From positions 248,001 to 312,000 of the forward strand of contig NZ_JBBUTI010000005.1 of assembly GCF_038066635.1 (NCBI RefSeq): a DNA stretch of 64,000 bases, read 5' to 3'. The translations under genes were made by a program, and so were the position numbers. The notes under the pieces are model-generated. The model saw nothing but the letters and a program-made list of their open reading frames with translations. It did no database searches and was not told the DNA's origin. Origin of the DNA: Ideonella margarita (GTDB lineage Bacteria > Pseudomonadota > Gammaproteobacteria > Burkholderiales > Burkholderiaceae_C). This document shows, piece after piece, positions 1 through 8,322 of the stretch; within the stretch, counting starts at the first letter, position 1, and each line of letters opens with the position of its first letter.

Positions 1-98
1 GCCGCGATGCGGGCATCCACCGCCGCCTTGGTCTTGATCATCTTGGCCTGGTGGCGCGCTTCAATGCTCTCTGCGGAGGTATCTTGTTCGGTGCTCAT
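1..98 (-). CDS. cobO: Cob(I)yrinic acid a,c-diamide adenosyltransferase, N-terminal fragment cut by the window edge
   Basis: Only the first 32 codons are present; the gene runs off the left edge. The start is the ATG at 98-96. The fragment carries an Ala-Arg-His-x-Ala-Lys-Met stretch followed by Lys-x-Lys-Ala-x-Val-Asp-Ala-x-Ile-Ala, which is the typical N-terminus of the BtuR/CobO corrinoid adenosyltransferase family ahead of its P-loop (the P-loop is outside the window). The family transfers adenosyl from ATP to cobalamin or its precursors in the cytoplasm. It follows btuD by 88 bases on the same strand, so it is probably the last visible gene of the riboswitch-controlled B12 operon. The family assignment rests on a short N-terminus and on context. 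Confidence 0.75.
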   Translation of the reverse strand, partial: MSTEQDTSAESIEARHQAKMIKTKAAVDARIA

Positions 99-186
99 GG
101 CTTTAGTCCTCGGGAAACGGGTTCAACTCGTGCATCTGATCAAACGGGGTGGACGGGCGGGCACCACCCACGGGTGCCTTGGCAGC

Positions 187-993
187 TCAAGCCGGCAACC
201 ACCAGCGCTGGCCTTGGGCTTCCACCGCGCGCAAGGGGTGGCCGAACGCGGCGCTCAAATGCGCCTCGGTCATCACCTCGCCCACAGGCCCGGCCAGCGC
301 AGCACCATTGCCTGTCAACAGCACGGCATGCGTTGCCACGCGTTGCGCCAGGCTCAGGTCGTGCACCGACATCACCACCGCGCGGCCGCGCTGCAGCACT
401 TCGTCCTGCAAGAGCGCCAGCACACGCAGCTGCTGCGCCAGGTCCAGGTGGGCCAGGGGCTCGTCCAGCAAGGCCAGCGGCGGGTCTTGCGTCAACAAGG
501 TGGCCAGCGCCACCCGCTGGCGTTCACCACCTGACAGCGTCGTGACATCACGCTGCGCCATCTCAGCCAGGCCCACACGCGCCAAGGCCTGCTGCGCCAG
601 GGTGAGGTCGGCATCGCCTTCCCAGTGCCAGCGCGAGAGGTGCGGATGCCGGCCCTGCAGCACCACGTCCAGCACCGGCGCGCTGAACGCGTCCTGCACC
701 TGCTGGGGCACCAGGCCGCGCCAGCAGGCGCGCTCGCTCAAGGGCCAGGCGTTCAAGGGTCGACCACCGAGGTGCACCTCGCCGGCCTGCGGCGCACGCG
801 CGCCGGCCAGCGTATGCAGCAGCTGTGTCTTGCCGGCGCCATTCGGGCCGAGCAGGCACCAGAACTGGCCGGGCAAGACCTGCATCGACAAGCCGCTGAA
901 CAGGCAGCGCGGCACAGCACCCGCCTGGGGCACCTCCACACGCAAGGCCTGCACATTCAGCAGCGCGGTTTGGACGGGCGTCGCGGTGCTCAT
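187..993 (-). CDS. btuD: Cobalamin ABC transporter ATP-binding protein (BtuD-like)
   Basis: This 268-residue protein is a single ABC ATPase domain. The Walker A motif GPNGAGKT lies near residue 50, the signature LSGGERQR near 153, and the Walker B stretch ends in LLDEP, followed by an H-loop His in SVHDLSLA. It would energise import of vitamin B12 across the inner membrane from the cytoplasmic face. Its start overlaps the stop of the permease gene by four bases (ATGA), which indicates translational coupling. Sequence alone would also allow a haem or iron-siderophore ATPase (FecCD partner). The cobalamin riboswitch upstream of the cluster and the adenosyltransferase downstream argue for B12. 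Confidence 0.85.
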   Translation of the reverse strand: MSTATPVQTALLNVQALRVEVPQAGAVPRCLFSGLSMQVLPGQFWCLLGPNGAGKTQLLHTLAGARAPQAGEVHLGGRPLNAWPLSERACWRGLVPQQVQDAFSAPVLDVVLQGRHPHLSRWHWEGDADLTLAQQALARVGLAEMAQRDVTTLSGGERQRVALATLLTQDPPLALLDEPLAHLDLAQQLRVLALLQDEVLQRGRAVVMSVHDLSLAQRVATHAVLLTGNGAALAGPVGEVMTEAHLSAAFGHPLRAVEAQGQRWWLPA

Positions 994-2009
994 CGGCGGG
1001 CCCCGCGTCGCAGCAGCAGGATGAAGGTCGGCGCGCCCACCAGGGCAGTGATCACGCCCACCGGCAGTTGCAACGGCGCTGCAATCGTGCGGGCCACCGT
1101 GTCGGCAGCCAGCAGGAAGGCGCCGCCCGCCAGCGCACTGGCCGGCAGCAGCAGGCGCTGGTCATTGCCGATCAACAGGCGCAGCGCATGTGGCACCACC
1201 AACCCGACAAAACCAACCGTGCCAGCAGTAGCCACGGCCAGCGCCGCCGCCAGTGACGCCGCCACGTAGATGACACCGCGCACACGCGCCACCGGCACGC
1301 CCAGCATCTGCGCCGGGCCGGGCCCGCGCAACAGCAAATTCAACTCGCGACCCAGTGGCCACAGCAGCACACACAGCAAGGGCGGTGCCAGCAGCACCGG
1401 CCACGGCATGTCGGCACCCGACAAATCGCCCAGCATCCAGAACAGCATGCCGCGCAGCCGCTCACCTGGGGCCAGCGTCAGCAACAGGCTCACACCGGCC
1501 ATGCTGATGGATGACACCATCACGCCCGTCAGCAACAGCCTCGGGGAGCCGTCCTGGCTGCTCACGGCATCGATCCGGCCCATGTCATGGTGGGCCAGCA
1601 CAAACACGACCAGCACCACCGCCAGCGCACCGCCAAACGCACCCAGGTGCACCAGCCACACGCCGCAGCCCAGCGCCAGCGCGCTCAAAGCGCCAAGGGC
1701 AGCGCCACCGGACAAGCCCAGCACGTACGGATCAGCCAGCGGGTTGCGCAGCAGCACCTGCATCAAGGCACCGGCCAGAGCCAGCAGTGCGCCGGTGGTC
1801 ATTGCAGCCAGCGCACGGGGCAGACGCAGGCGGTGGACGATGTCGGCCTCCGCGCTGTCGTCGGGCTGGAACAACCAGCCGGGCAGTTGTTCCAGGGGCA
1901 GGTTCGACGACCCGCTGGCCAGCGCCCACAGCAGCACCGCCGCCAGCAACACCATCAGCAGCGCCAGCACTGTCCAGGGGCGTGCGCCCCAGCGTTGCGA
2001 CACCCTCAT
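990..2009 (-). CDS. btuC: Cobalamin ABC transporter permease (BtuC/FecCD family)
   Basis: This 339-residue, strongly hydrophobic protein has the FecCD layout: an N-terminal membrane helix (residues about 13-32), a conserved Arg-Leu-Pro-Arg segment near residue 63, and many further helices ending in the conserved PHALRLL and LLPASAL blocks. The family works as a homodimer with about ten helices per subunit and moves corrinoids or siderophores across the inner membrane. It overlaps both neighbours by four bases (TonB-family gene upstream, btuD downstream), so the three are one transcription and translation unit. No periplasmic binding protein (BtuF) gene is visible in the window; it may lie left of position 1 or elsewhere. 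Confidence 0.86.
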   Translation of the reverse strand: MRVSQRWGARPWTVLALLMVLLAAVLLWALASGSSNLPLEQLPGWLFQPDDSAEADIVHRLRLPRALAAMTTGALLALAGALMQVLLRNPLADPYVLGLSGGAALGALSALALGCGVWLVHLGAFGGALAVVLVVFVLAHHDMGRIDAVSSQDGSPRLLLTGVMVSSISMAGVSLLLTLAPGERLRGMLFWMLGDLSGADMPWPVLLAPPLLCVLLWPLGRELNLLLRGPGPAQMLGVPVARVRGVIYVAASLAAALAVATAGTVGFVGLVVPHALRLLIGNDQRLLLPASALAGGAFLLAADTVARTIAAPLQLPVGVITALVGAPTFILLLRRGARR

Positions 2010-2890
2010 CGGGCCACCTCGGCCAAGGTGGTTTGCTGCACCGGCCCGTCGAGACGGAAGTGCAGGGTCACGGTCACCGAGGCCGAGACAGGCTCAGCGC
2101 CGCGCAGGGCGGGCTGGTAGCGCCAGGCGCGAACCGCATCGCGGGCCGCCACATCCAGCACCGCGACGCCACTGCGCCGCAGCCACTGCACCGAGCGCAC
2201 ACGGCCCTGCTCGTCCACCTGCAACACCATCGCCACGGCGCCTTGCAGATGATCTTCGCGTGCGGCCTCGGGGTAGCTTGGCAAGGTATTGGATGCAACG
2301 GCCACAGGGGCGCGAAGCGGCAGCGCGTCGCCAGGCTGGCCGAGCTGCGCCGCCGGGGGCGCAGAAGCAGCATGAGCCAATGCCGGGCCAACCGCTGAAG
2401 AACGATCCGCGCCGGCTCGTGAAGCGATTGCAGAAGCAGAGGCGGCCGTCAAACCAGCCTCAGGCGTGGCAACCGGCGTTGCGCCAAGGGCAGCCAGAGG
2501 AGAGGACACAGCGTTCGACACAGCGCTCGACACCGTGTTCACCGCCGCCCGACCTGGCTGGGCAGCCTTTGCAGCCGGCATCACCGTGGCCACAGCCAGC
2601 GGCTTGGCCGACTCCGGTGGCAGCGCCACCTTGGCCGCGCCGTCATCAGGCAAGAGACGCAGGTAGCTGATGCGCTCGCCCGAAGGACTTGCGCCTTCTC
2701 CTTGCGCAACTGCCCCAGCACCCTCCGCCGCCGCAGCCATCAGGCGCGGCGACGGGGACTGAAGGGCCAGGGCCATCACCCAGCCGTGCACACACAGCAC
2801 CGCCAGCGCCAGGCCGGGTTGCGGCCGTCGACGCGCCCATCTGCCCGAGGCGGGTGGCCTGAACAGCGGGGTGGTGGTGAGTGTCTGCAT
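2006..2890 (-). CDS. TonB-family energy-transducing protein dedicated to the B12 operon
   Basis: I chose the ATG at 2890, giving 294 residues; longer in-frame starts would run into the receptor gene. The protein has a short basic N-terminus, one signal-anchor helix (about residues 24-43), a long Ala/Pro-rich periplasmic linker, and a C-terminal TonB domain. The C-terminal domain shows the family features Tyr-Pro-x-x-Ala-Arg, an Asp-Glu-x-Gly-x-Val turn, and an Ala-Trp-Arg-Tyr-x-Pro segment. TonB proteins couple the proton-motive force to outer-membrane receptors, here presumably the BtuB encoded immediately upstream. The stop overlaps the btuC start by four bases. The linker is Ala-rich rather than the classic Pro-Glu/Pro-Lys repeats. 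Confidence 0.8.
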   Translation of the reverse strand: MQTLTTTPLFRPPASGRWARRRPQPGLALAVLCVHGWVMALALQSPSPRLMAAAAEGAGAVAQGEGASPSGERISYLRLLPDDGAAKVALPPESAKPLAVATVMPAAKAAQPGRAAVNTVSSAVSNAVSSPLAALGATPVATPEAGLTAASASAIASRAGADRSSAVGPALAHAASAPPAAQLGQPGDALPLRAPVAVASNTLPSYPEAAREDHLQGAVAMVLQVDEQGRVRSVQWLRRSGVAVLDVAARDAVRAWRYQPALRGAEPVSASVTVTLHFRLDGPVQQTTLAEVAR

Positions 2891-2927
2891 GACGGGGCGA
2901 TGCCGCTGGCTCAAACTTTCAAGCGGC

Positions 2928-4763
2928 TCAGAGCGCCGGCGTCCAGCGCAGGCTGATCTGCGAAGCCCGGCCAGGCGAGGCATAACCCACAGCCGTGGTG
3001 TAGGACTTGTTGGCCAGGTTAGCCACACGCCCTTCCAGTTGCCATTCCGGCGTCAGGCGCCAGTTGGCAAACGCAGCCAGCAGGCCATACCCCCCCATGC
3101 GCGAGGTGGCCGACTCACTGGCCGAATCGAAGCGCTCGCCGACCAGGGTCCAGTCAGCGCCCACGCCCACCGCACCGATCTGGTGGGTCAGGTGCACACC
3201 AGCATATTCACGGGCGCGGCGACGCAACTGCATGCCGGTGTCGCGGTTCTCGGGGTTCTGCACGGTGGCGTTCAGCTTCACGCGGGTGTTGTCGCCCAGT
3301 GCGCCAGCCGCCGTGAACACCAGACCGCGGTTGCCCGCCTTGGCCACATTCGCCGGCTCATAGGTCGGCGGCGCGTAATCAATCAGGTCGCGCAGGCGGT
3401 TGTCGAACAGCGTGGCGCCGAACTGCCAGCCGGCGACCGTGGCGTCGGTGCCCAGCTCGAAGTTGGTCGAACGCTCAGGCTGCAACGCGGGGTTGCCGAA
3501 ACCCGGGTAGTACAGCAGGTTGAAGCTCGGAGCACGGAAGGCCGTGCCGGCCGACGCCCGCAGGCGCCAGACGCTGTCCACTTGCCAGGCCGTGGCCAGC
3601 TGCGCGGTGGTGTGGTTGCCGAACTGGCTGTTGCGGTCATGGCGTGCATCAGCCTGCACCGACACCGCACCGATCACGGCACGCCAGCCCAGCAGGCCGC
3701 TGCTCACTCGGCGCGAGGTCACGTCATAAGCCGTGTCGCTGTCCACCGACTGGCGCAGCCACTCTGCACCAGCCGTCAAGGTACCGCCGCCCAAACTGAC
3801 GCGATTGATCCAGCTGGCTTGGTCCTGGACCGAATCGATGTGCCCCGTGGTGGCAGTCACCGTTTCACCCTTGTCCCAGGTACGGCCTACACGCACTTCG
3901 CTGTTGACGCCTTCCAGCAGCGGGCCTTGCCATTGCAGGGCGGCCAGCTGGGTCTGCTGGTTCGTGTAGGTGTCGAGGGTCTTGCTGCCGTCATAGTGCA
4001 GCTTGCCCGAGGTGCGCAGCCAATGGGCGCTCACCTGGTGGCCACCGCCCAGTTGCTGCACGACACGCGCATTGGCGCCTCGCTGCAGGAAGCCGTCGCG
4101 GTCGGGGTTGTAGCTGAAGGTGTTGGCCGGGGTGGTGACGTTGAAGCCATCGGTGCTCAGCACATTGGCGCCCAGGCTGATGTCAGTGTCGCCGTGGCGG
4201 GCCACGTAGCTGCCCGACAACTGACGCAGACCATCGTTGCCGGCGGTGACCAGCACGCTGGCACCCGGTGAGCGCTTGGCGCCCTTGGTGAAGATCTGGA
4301 TCACGCCGCCGATGGCGTCAGCGCCGTACAGGCTGCTGGATGCACCGGCCAGCACTTCCACACGCTCGATCAGCGCGAGCGGAATGGCTTCAAGCGACGC
4401 TGAACCCAGCGTGACCGAGCCGATGCGCACGCCGTCCAGCAGCACCACGGTGTGGTCGCTGTTGGCGCCGCGCGTGAACACGCTCGACGAGTGGCCGATG
4501 CCGCCATTGCTGGTGACTTCAACGCCGCCCAGCGTGCGCAGCAAGTCGGTCAATGAGCCAGCGCCGGATTGGCGAATGTCCTCCGCGGTGATGACCTGGA
4601 CCGGACGCACCTGGGTGCCCATGGCCTGCACGGCGCGGGCGGCCGTCACGACATAGTCGGTGCCGGTGTCCAGGGTGGAGGAGGAAGACGAAGACGATTG
4701 GGCCGTTGCCAGCGCATGGGCGCTCAGCAACACGGCCAGCGCGACAGGCGTGCGCAGGAACAT
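2928..4763 (-). CDS. btuB: TonB-dependent outer-membrane cobalamin receptor (BtuB-like)
   Basis: The start at 4763 gives 611 residues with a clean signal peptide (hydrophobic core VALAVLLSAHALA, cleavage near residue 21). A run of seven serines follows, then a TonB-box-like segment (TDYVVTAAR). The plug domain is well formed: VQVITAEDIRQSG, LLDGVRIG, and the closing block VEVLAGASSSLYGADAIGG-VI. The remaining about 450 residues alternate as expected for a 22-strand beta-barrel. BtuB-type receptors bind cobalamin at the cell surface and are gated by TonB. The upstream cobalamin riboswitch supports the substrate. The protein ends in Ala-Leu, not the Phe or Trp that most outer-membrane barrels carry. 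That is slightly unusual, although the preceding residues alternate normally. Confidence 0.88.
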   Translation of the reverse strand: MFLRTPVALAVLLSAHALATAQSSSSSSSTLDTGTDYVVTAARAVQAMGTQVRPVQVITAEDIRQSGAGSLTDLLRTLGGVEVTSNGGIGHSSSVFTRGANSDHTVVLLDGVRIGSVTLGSASLEAIPLALIERVEVLAGASSSLYGADAIGGVIQIFTKGAKRSPGASVLVTAGNDGLRQLSGSYVARHGDTDISLGANVLSTDGFNVTTPANTFSYNPDRDGFLQRGANARVVQQLGGGHQVSAHWLRTSGKLHYDGSKTLDTYTNQQTQLAALQWQGPLLEGVNSEVRVGRTWDKGETVTATTGHIDSVQDQASWINRVSLGGGTLTAGAEWLRQSVDSDTAYDVTSRRVSSGLLGWRAVIGAVSVQADARHDRNSQFGNHTTAQLATAWQVDSVWRLRASAGTAFRAPSFNLLYYPGFGNPALQPERSTNFELGTDATVAGWQFGATLFDNRLRDLIDYAPPTYEPANVAKAGNRGLVFTAAGALGDNTRVKLNATVQNPENRDTGMQLRRRAREYAGVHLTHQIGAVGVGADWTLVGERFDSASESATSRMGGYGLLAAFANWRLTPEWQLEGRVANLANKSYTTAVGYASPGRASQISLRWTPAL

Positions 4764-4894
4764 GATGAGTGGACTCTTGAGAAGGCCACCCCGATCCGGG
4801 AATGAAGGAAACGGACGCAGGGAAGCACTCGCGGCGGCCCGCTTCCCCGCAGGCATCCGCACACATGGCCCGACTGCTCGCGCAATCAGACCCC

Positions 4895-5130
4895 CTGTTG
4901 GCCGGTATCCGGGCTGGCGGAGACAACCTGCGCCGTCTTCCCAAAAACCTGCCGGACGGCGATGTGCCGGAGCCTGGGCTTTCAGTGACGATGGGCGCAA
5001 GCGGAGGTTGTTTGACGACCTCGTCCGCTTACCGTTGCGGGGGCAGCGCAGGTTGGGATCGCCCCGTGGGGGTTCACCTTCCTGCTTCCCGTTTACCCCA
5101 CATGACAACGAAGCATCATGCGGGCACCAA
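4895..5130 (-). promoter_or_regulatory. Cobalamin (AdoCbl-type) riboswitch in the btuB leader
   Basis: Read on the minus strand, the leader has the class hallmarks in order: GGTGCC at 5128-5123; a GGGTAAACGGGAAG block near 5098-5085; GCTGCCCCCGCAACGGTAAG near 5047-5028; a GTCACTG B12-box-like motif near 4987; and AGCCCGGATACCGGCC at 4915-4900. The 136 bases from there to the btuB ATG would hold the expression platform. Known members shut off translation or transcription of B12 uptake genes when adenosylcobalamin is abundant. The element precedes btuB-tonB-btuC-btuD-cobO, so it probably controls the whole operon. No strong terminator with a T-run is visible before the ATG, which suggests translational control. 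Confidence 0.93.
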
Positions 5131-5169
5131 CGGCGTGAAGTTTATCACCGCATCGCTTGCACGAGGCTG

Positions 5170-6174
5170 TCAGTTGGCCAAGGGATAGAGGCCGCGCTGT
5201 CGCGCAAAAACGCGGGACAGACCCAGCAGGCCATCGATGGTTGGCGTGGCCACACCCACCCGCAAACCGATCTCACGGACGGCCGTGACGATGGCGTCCA
5301 GCTCGAGCGCGCGGCCCGCTTCCACGTCCTGCAGCATCGAGGTTTTGAAGGCCCCGAGCTTGGCGGTGACCTGGTGCCGATCTTCCGGCGTCTGGTTGAT
5401 CGGACACCCGATTCGCTCACCGATGGCCTGGGCCTCGCGCATGGCCGCTGAGCAGAAACCGAGCAGCAGCGGATCGGCGTGAATCTGCTCGATGTTGGCG
5501 CCCGTCAAGGCGGACACGGGGTTCATGGTGAGGTTTCCCCACAACTTGTACCAGAGGTCTTGCCGCAGATGCGGCGACGCCGTCACGTCAAAACCAGCGC
5601 TGCGCAGCACTTCGGCCACCGCCTCGACGCGGGGCGACACCTCACCAAACGCCTCGCCAATGATCAGTCCCTGCCCCATCTTGTGGCCCACCACCCCGGG
5701 CACCACCGTGAAGGTGCTGGCGTGCACCACGCAGCCCACGACGTGCGACAGCGCAATGGCCGCCGCGATGCGCCCGCCCGGATCGACGCTTTCCAGTGGC
5801 GCTTTACCCAGGTCACCCACGCCGGGCAGGCCTTGCAGGAACCACCATGGCACACCGTTCATGGCCGGCAGCACGATGGTGTGCGGCCCCAGCAGCGGCG
5901 CGATGTTGGCAGCCACGGCACCCATGGCCGGGCCCTTCACCGCCACCACCACCAGGTCCTGCGGCCCCAGTTCTGCCGGATCAGCCACGGCACGCACCGG
6001 CGTGGCATCCACCAGCACACGGCCCTGCGCGTCCTGCAGATTGAAACCGCGTGCCTGCAGCGCAAGCAGCGTGTCGCCCCGCGCCACGGCGCTCACCTCA
6101 TGCGCACCCAGGCTTGCCAGACGCGCGCCGATGAAACCACCGATGGCGCCCGCGCCGTAAATGCAGATCTTCAT
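5170..6174 (-). CDS. Ketopantoate reductase family protein (PanE/ApbA-like 2-dehydropantoate 2-reductase)
   Basis: This 334-residue protein opens with a Rossmann fold (GAGAIGG at residues 7-13) and has the PanE catalytic region: a Lys-Leu-Trp-Gly-Asn block in the C-terminal helical domain, followed by Asn-Pro-Val-Ser-Ala-Leu-Thr and a Ser-Met-Leu-Gln-Asp-Val-Glu-Ala-Gly-Arg segment. The family reduces 2-dehydropantoate to pantoate with NADPH in coenzyme A synthesis. Many paralogues act on other 2-keto acids, and the downstream FAD-linked 2-hydroxyacid dehydrogenase (51 bases upstream on the strand) hints at such a role. The substrate is therefore not certain. The length is slightly above the 290-310 residues usual for true PanE. 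Confidence 0.85.
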   Translation of the reverse strand: MKICIYGAGAIGGFIGARLASLGAHEVSAVARGDTLLALQARGFNLQDAQGRVLVDATPVRAVADPAELGPQDLVVVAVKGPAMGAVAANIAPLLGPHTIVLPAMNGVPWWFLQGLPGVGDLGKAPLESVDPGGRIAAAIALSHVVGCVVHASTFTVVPGVVGHKMGQGLIIGEAFGEVSPRVEAVAEVLRSAGFDVTASPHLRQDLWYKLWGNLTMNPVSALTGANIEQIHADPLLLGFCSAAMREAQAIGERIGCPINQTPEDRHQVTAKLGAFKTSMLQDVEAGRALELDAIVTAVREIGLRVGVATPTIDGLLGLSRVFARQRGLYPLAN

Positions 6175-6225
6175 GCTTGCTCTCAGTGAATGTGTGGGAT
6201 AGCGTCAGCGTCGAACGCATCAGCT

Positions 6226-7662
6226 TCAACGCGGCAGGAGTTTGCCGGGGTTCATCAGGCCGAGCGGATCAAAGGCCTGCTTGACTTGCAGCATCAGACG
6301 ATGAGCCACCGGGTCGCGGTAGCGCAGCGCTTCGTCGCGCCGCAGCACGCCCAGTCCGTGCTCTGCACTGATGGAGCCGCCTGCGGCAGCCACGGCGTCG
6401 TGCACCAGCGCGTTCAACGGCGCTTCCAGCGCGAGGAAGCCCGCCGCCGCAGCCGCTCCGCTGGCGCCTTCAGCGGGCGAGACGTTGTAGTGCAGGTTGC
6501 CATCGCCCAGGTGGCCAAACACCACCAGGCGCACTTCAGGGAAGGCCTGCGCCACCGCGGCGCTGGTGGCCTCCACGAACGCCGCGATGCGGGAGATGGG
6601 CACCGAGATGTCGTGCTTGATGGTCTTGCCCTCGGCGCCCTGCGCTTCGGAGATGTTTTCCCGCAGCGCCCACAGCGCCTGCCGCTGGGTTTCTGATTGC
6701 GACACCGCGGCGTCGAGCACCCAGCCGGCCTCCATCGCGCCTTCCAGCAGCGATTCAAGCGCCGAGCTGGCCAGCGCTGCACTTTGTGGATGGCTGACTT
6801 CCAGCAGCACGAACCAGGGCGCCGGTGTGGACAACGGCATACGGCAGCTGGGCATGTGGCGCGCCACCAGCTTCAGGCACAGCTCGCTCATCAACTCGAA
6901 GGCCGTGAGCTGATCTGCCGCCTGCTGCTGTGCGTGCTGCAGCAACTGCAGGGCCGCGGCGGGCGTGTCGACGGCCACCAGCGCCACCGCCTGCCCGGCG
7001 GGCCGCGGAAACATCGTCAGGCTGGCCGCGGTGATGATGCCCAGCGTGCCTTCGGCGCCGATGTACAGGTCTCGCAGGTCATAGCCGGTGTTGTCCTTGC
7101 GCAGGCCGTGCAAGCCCTGCCACAGCTCGCCCTCCGGCGTCACCACCTCCAGGCCCAGACACAGGGCCCGCGCATTGCCGTAGCGCAGCACCTGCACGCC
7201 GCCGGCGTTGGTGGCCAGGTTGCCACCGATGGTGCAGCTGCCTTCGGCCGCCAGGCTCAAGGGGAACAGCCGGCCAGCTTCGGCCGCCGCCTGCTGCACG
7301 GCCGCCAGCGTCACGCCGGCTTCCACCACCAGGGTGTTGTTCACCGTGTCCACCTGTCGCACGCGGTTCAGCCGGCTGAGCGACAGCACCAGCGCACGGC
7401 CGGTGTCATCCGGCACCGAGCCACCCGACAAGCCGGTGTTGCCCCCCTGCGGCACCACCGGCACCCGGTGCTGGTGGCACCAGCGCATCACGGCGCACAC
7501 GCCGTCCACGGTGTCGGGCTGCGCCACCGCGAGTGCAGCGCCGTGCCAGCGGCCGCGCCAATCCACCAGGAACGGGGCAATGGCGGCGGGGTCATCACCC
7601 GGCAGCAACAGGCGGCCGGTGAAAAGGCCTCGCAAAACATCCAGGTCAGCGGTCTCAGGCAT
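6226..7662 (-). CDS. FAD-linked oxidase of the GlcD / D-2-hydroxyglutarate dehydrogenase type
   Basis: This 478-residue protein has an N-terminal FAD-binding PCMH domain (PQGGNTGLSGGS near residue 70, GGNLATNAGG near 150, DLRDLYIGAEGTLGIIT near 195) and a C-terminal FAD-oxidase domain. The latter ends with the metal-site motif FGHLGDGNLHYN, EHGLG, and the terminal MNPGKLLPR. These are the landmarks of the D-lactate / glycolate / D-2-hydroxyglutarate dehydrogenase family, cytoplasmic flavoenzymes that oxidise D-2-hydroxyacids and pass electrons to a quinone or flavoprotein. The exact substrate cannot be read from sequence. It lies 51 bases upstream of the PanE-like gene and is probably cotranscribed with it. 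Confidence 0.87.
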   Translation of the reverse strand: MPETADLDVLRGLFTGRLLLPGDDPAAIAPFLVDWRGRWHGAALAVAQPDTVDGVCAVMRWCHQHRVPVVPQGGNTGLSGGSVPDDTGRALVLSLSRLNRVRQVDTVNNTLVVEAGVTLAAVQQAAAEAGRLFPLSLAAEGSCTIGGNLATNAGGVQVLRYGNARALCLGLEVVTPEGELWQGLHGLRKDNTGYDLRDLYIGAEGTLGIITAASLTMFPRPAGQAVALVAVDTPAAALQLLQHAQQQAADQLTAFELMSELCLKLVARHMPSCRMPLSTPAPWFVLLEVSHPQSAALASSALESLLEGAMEAGWVLDAAVSQSETQRQALWALRENISEAQGAEGKTIKHDISVPISRIAAFVEATSAAVAQAFPEVRLVVFGHLGDGNLHYNVSPAEGASGAAAAAGFLALEAPLNALVHDAVAAAGGSISAEHGLGVLRRDEALRYRDPVAHRLMLQVKQAFDPLGLMNPGKLLPR

Positions 7663-7778
7663 GGTCGGTCTTCAACAGGCTCATGGGCGCCATCGTGCCG
7701 CAAAAACACGGGACAACCGATCAAGCGCCCCGGGAAGGATCAAGAACTCCTTACCGTCAGAAACAAATGAAGGCGATC

Positions 7779-7805
7779 GGGGTGACAGAATCACCCCCTA
7801 TAAAA
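7779..7805. promoter_or_regulatory. Inverted repeat abutting a TATAAA box upstream of the zinc-ribbon gene
   Basis: GGGGTGA (7779-7785) and TCACCCC (7791-7797) are perfect inverted arms around a five-base loop. They sit immediately before TATAAA (7800-7805), 17 bases ahead of the ATG at 7822. An operator overlapping the promoter is the simplest reading. A leader hairpin is possible. No regulator is assigned. Confidence 0.35.
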
Positions 7806-7821
7806 GATCAGGGATAACCAT

Positions 7822-8238
7822 ATGAATGAGGCTGACGCACAACGAGTTTGTGCAAAGTGCGGGTGTCATAACGGCATTCATTCGCATGCTTGCTGGAACT
7901 GCCGAACAGCGTTGACGCGGGCCAGTGACCCCCATGCGCTGTCCGCGGGAGCAGGGCTGCCCGAGCTGCTGCGACGTTTCGCCGGTCATACCGTGCAGGT
8001 GAATGCCACCAACCCCCAGCTGCACGAAGCCGCCGAACTCATCGGCGTGCACGTCGATCACTTCTCGGTGAAGCCGCTCGCCGGTGACACGGTGCACCAC
8101 CTGCCTTACCAGTGGCTGCTGGCCGCGCGCGAGGTCATGGCCCAGTCGGGCGAGCCTGACAGCGGCCAGCCCGCCGCACCGCAATTGCATCTGGACATCA
8201 CCCGCCAGCACCCGCACGAGACCTTGCAGCCGGATTGA
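7822..8238 (+). CDS. Small zinc-ribbon protein of unknown function
   Basis: This 138-residue protein has a zinc-ribbon-like N-terminus with Cys-x-x-Cys at residues 10-13 and a second Cys-x-x-Cys at 24-27 (with an additional Cys at 15 and several His between). After it comes an unremarkable soluble domain rich in His (HHLPYQWLL near residue 92). No signal peptide or membrane segment is seen. The zinc knuckle suggests protein or nucleic-acid contact. I do not recognise the rest. The gene stands alone between the minus-strand FAD oxidase and the YiaA/B gene, and has its own candidate promoter and inverted repeat just upstream. Confidence 0.7.
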   Translation: MNEADAQRVCAKCGCHNGIHSHACWNCRTALTRASDPHALSAGAGLPELLRRFAGHTVQVNATNPQLHEAAELIGVHVDHFSVKPLAGDTVHHLPYQWLLAAREVMAQSGEPDSGQPAAPQLHLDITRQHPHETLQPD

Positions 8239-8322
8239 GATGGATCGGCCGCGCTGCGGCACGCGGTAAAGTTGACGCAGCCCGACGCCTGATCGGGCGC
8301 TCACATTGCCGAGAGGAACTCC

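Noticed and set aside
160..178. GGCACC/GGTGCC hairpin between btuD and cobO as a terminator
   Set aside because: The stem is only six bases and no T-run follows on the minus strand, so it would not separate cobO from the operon.
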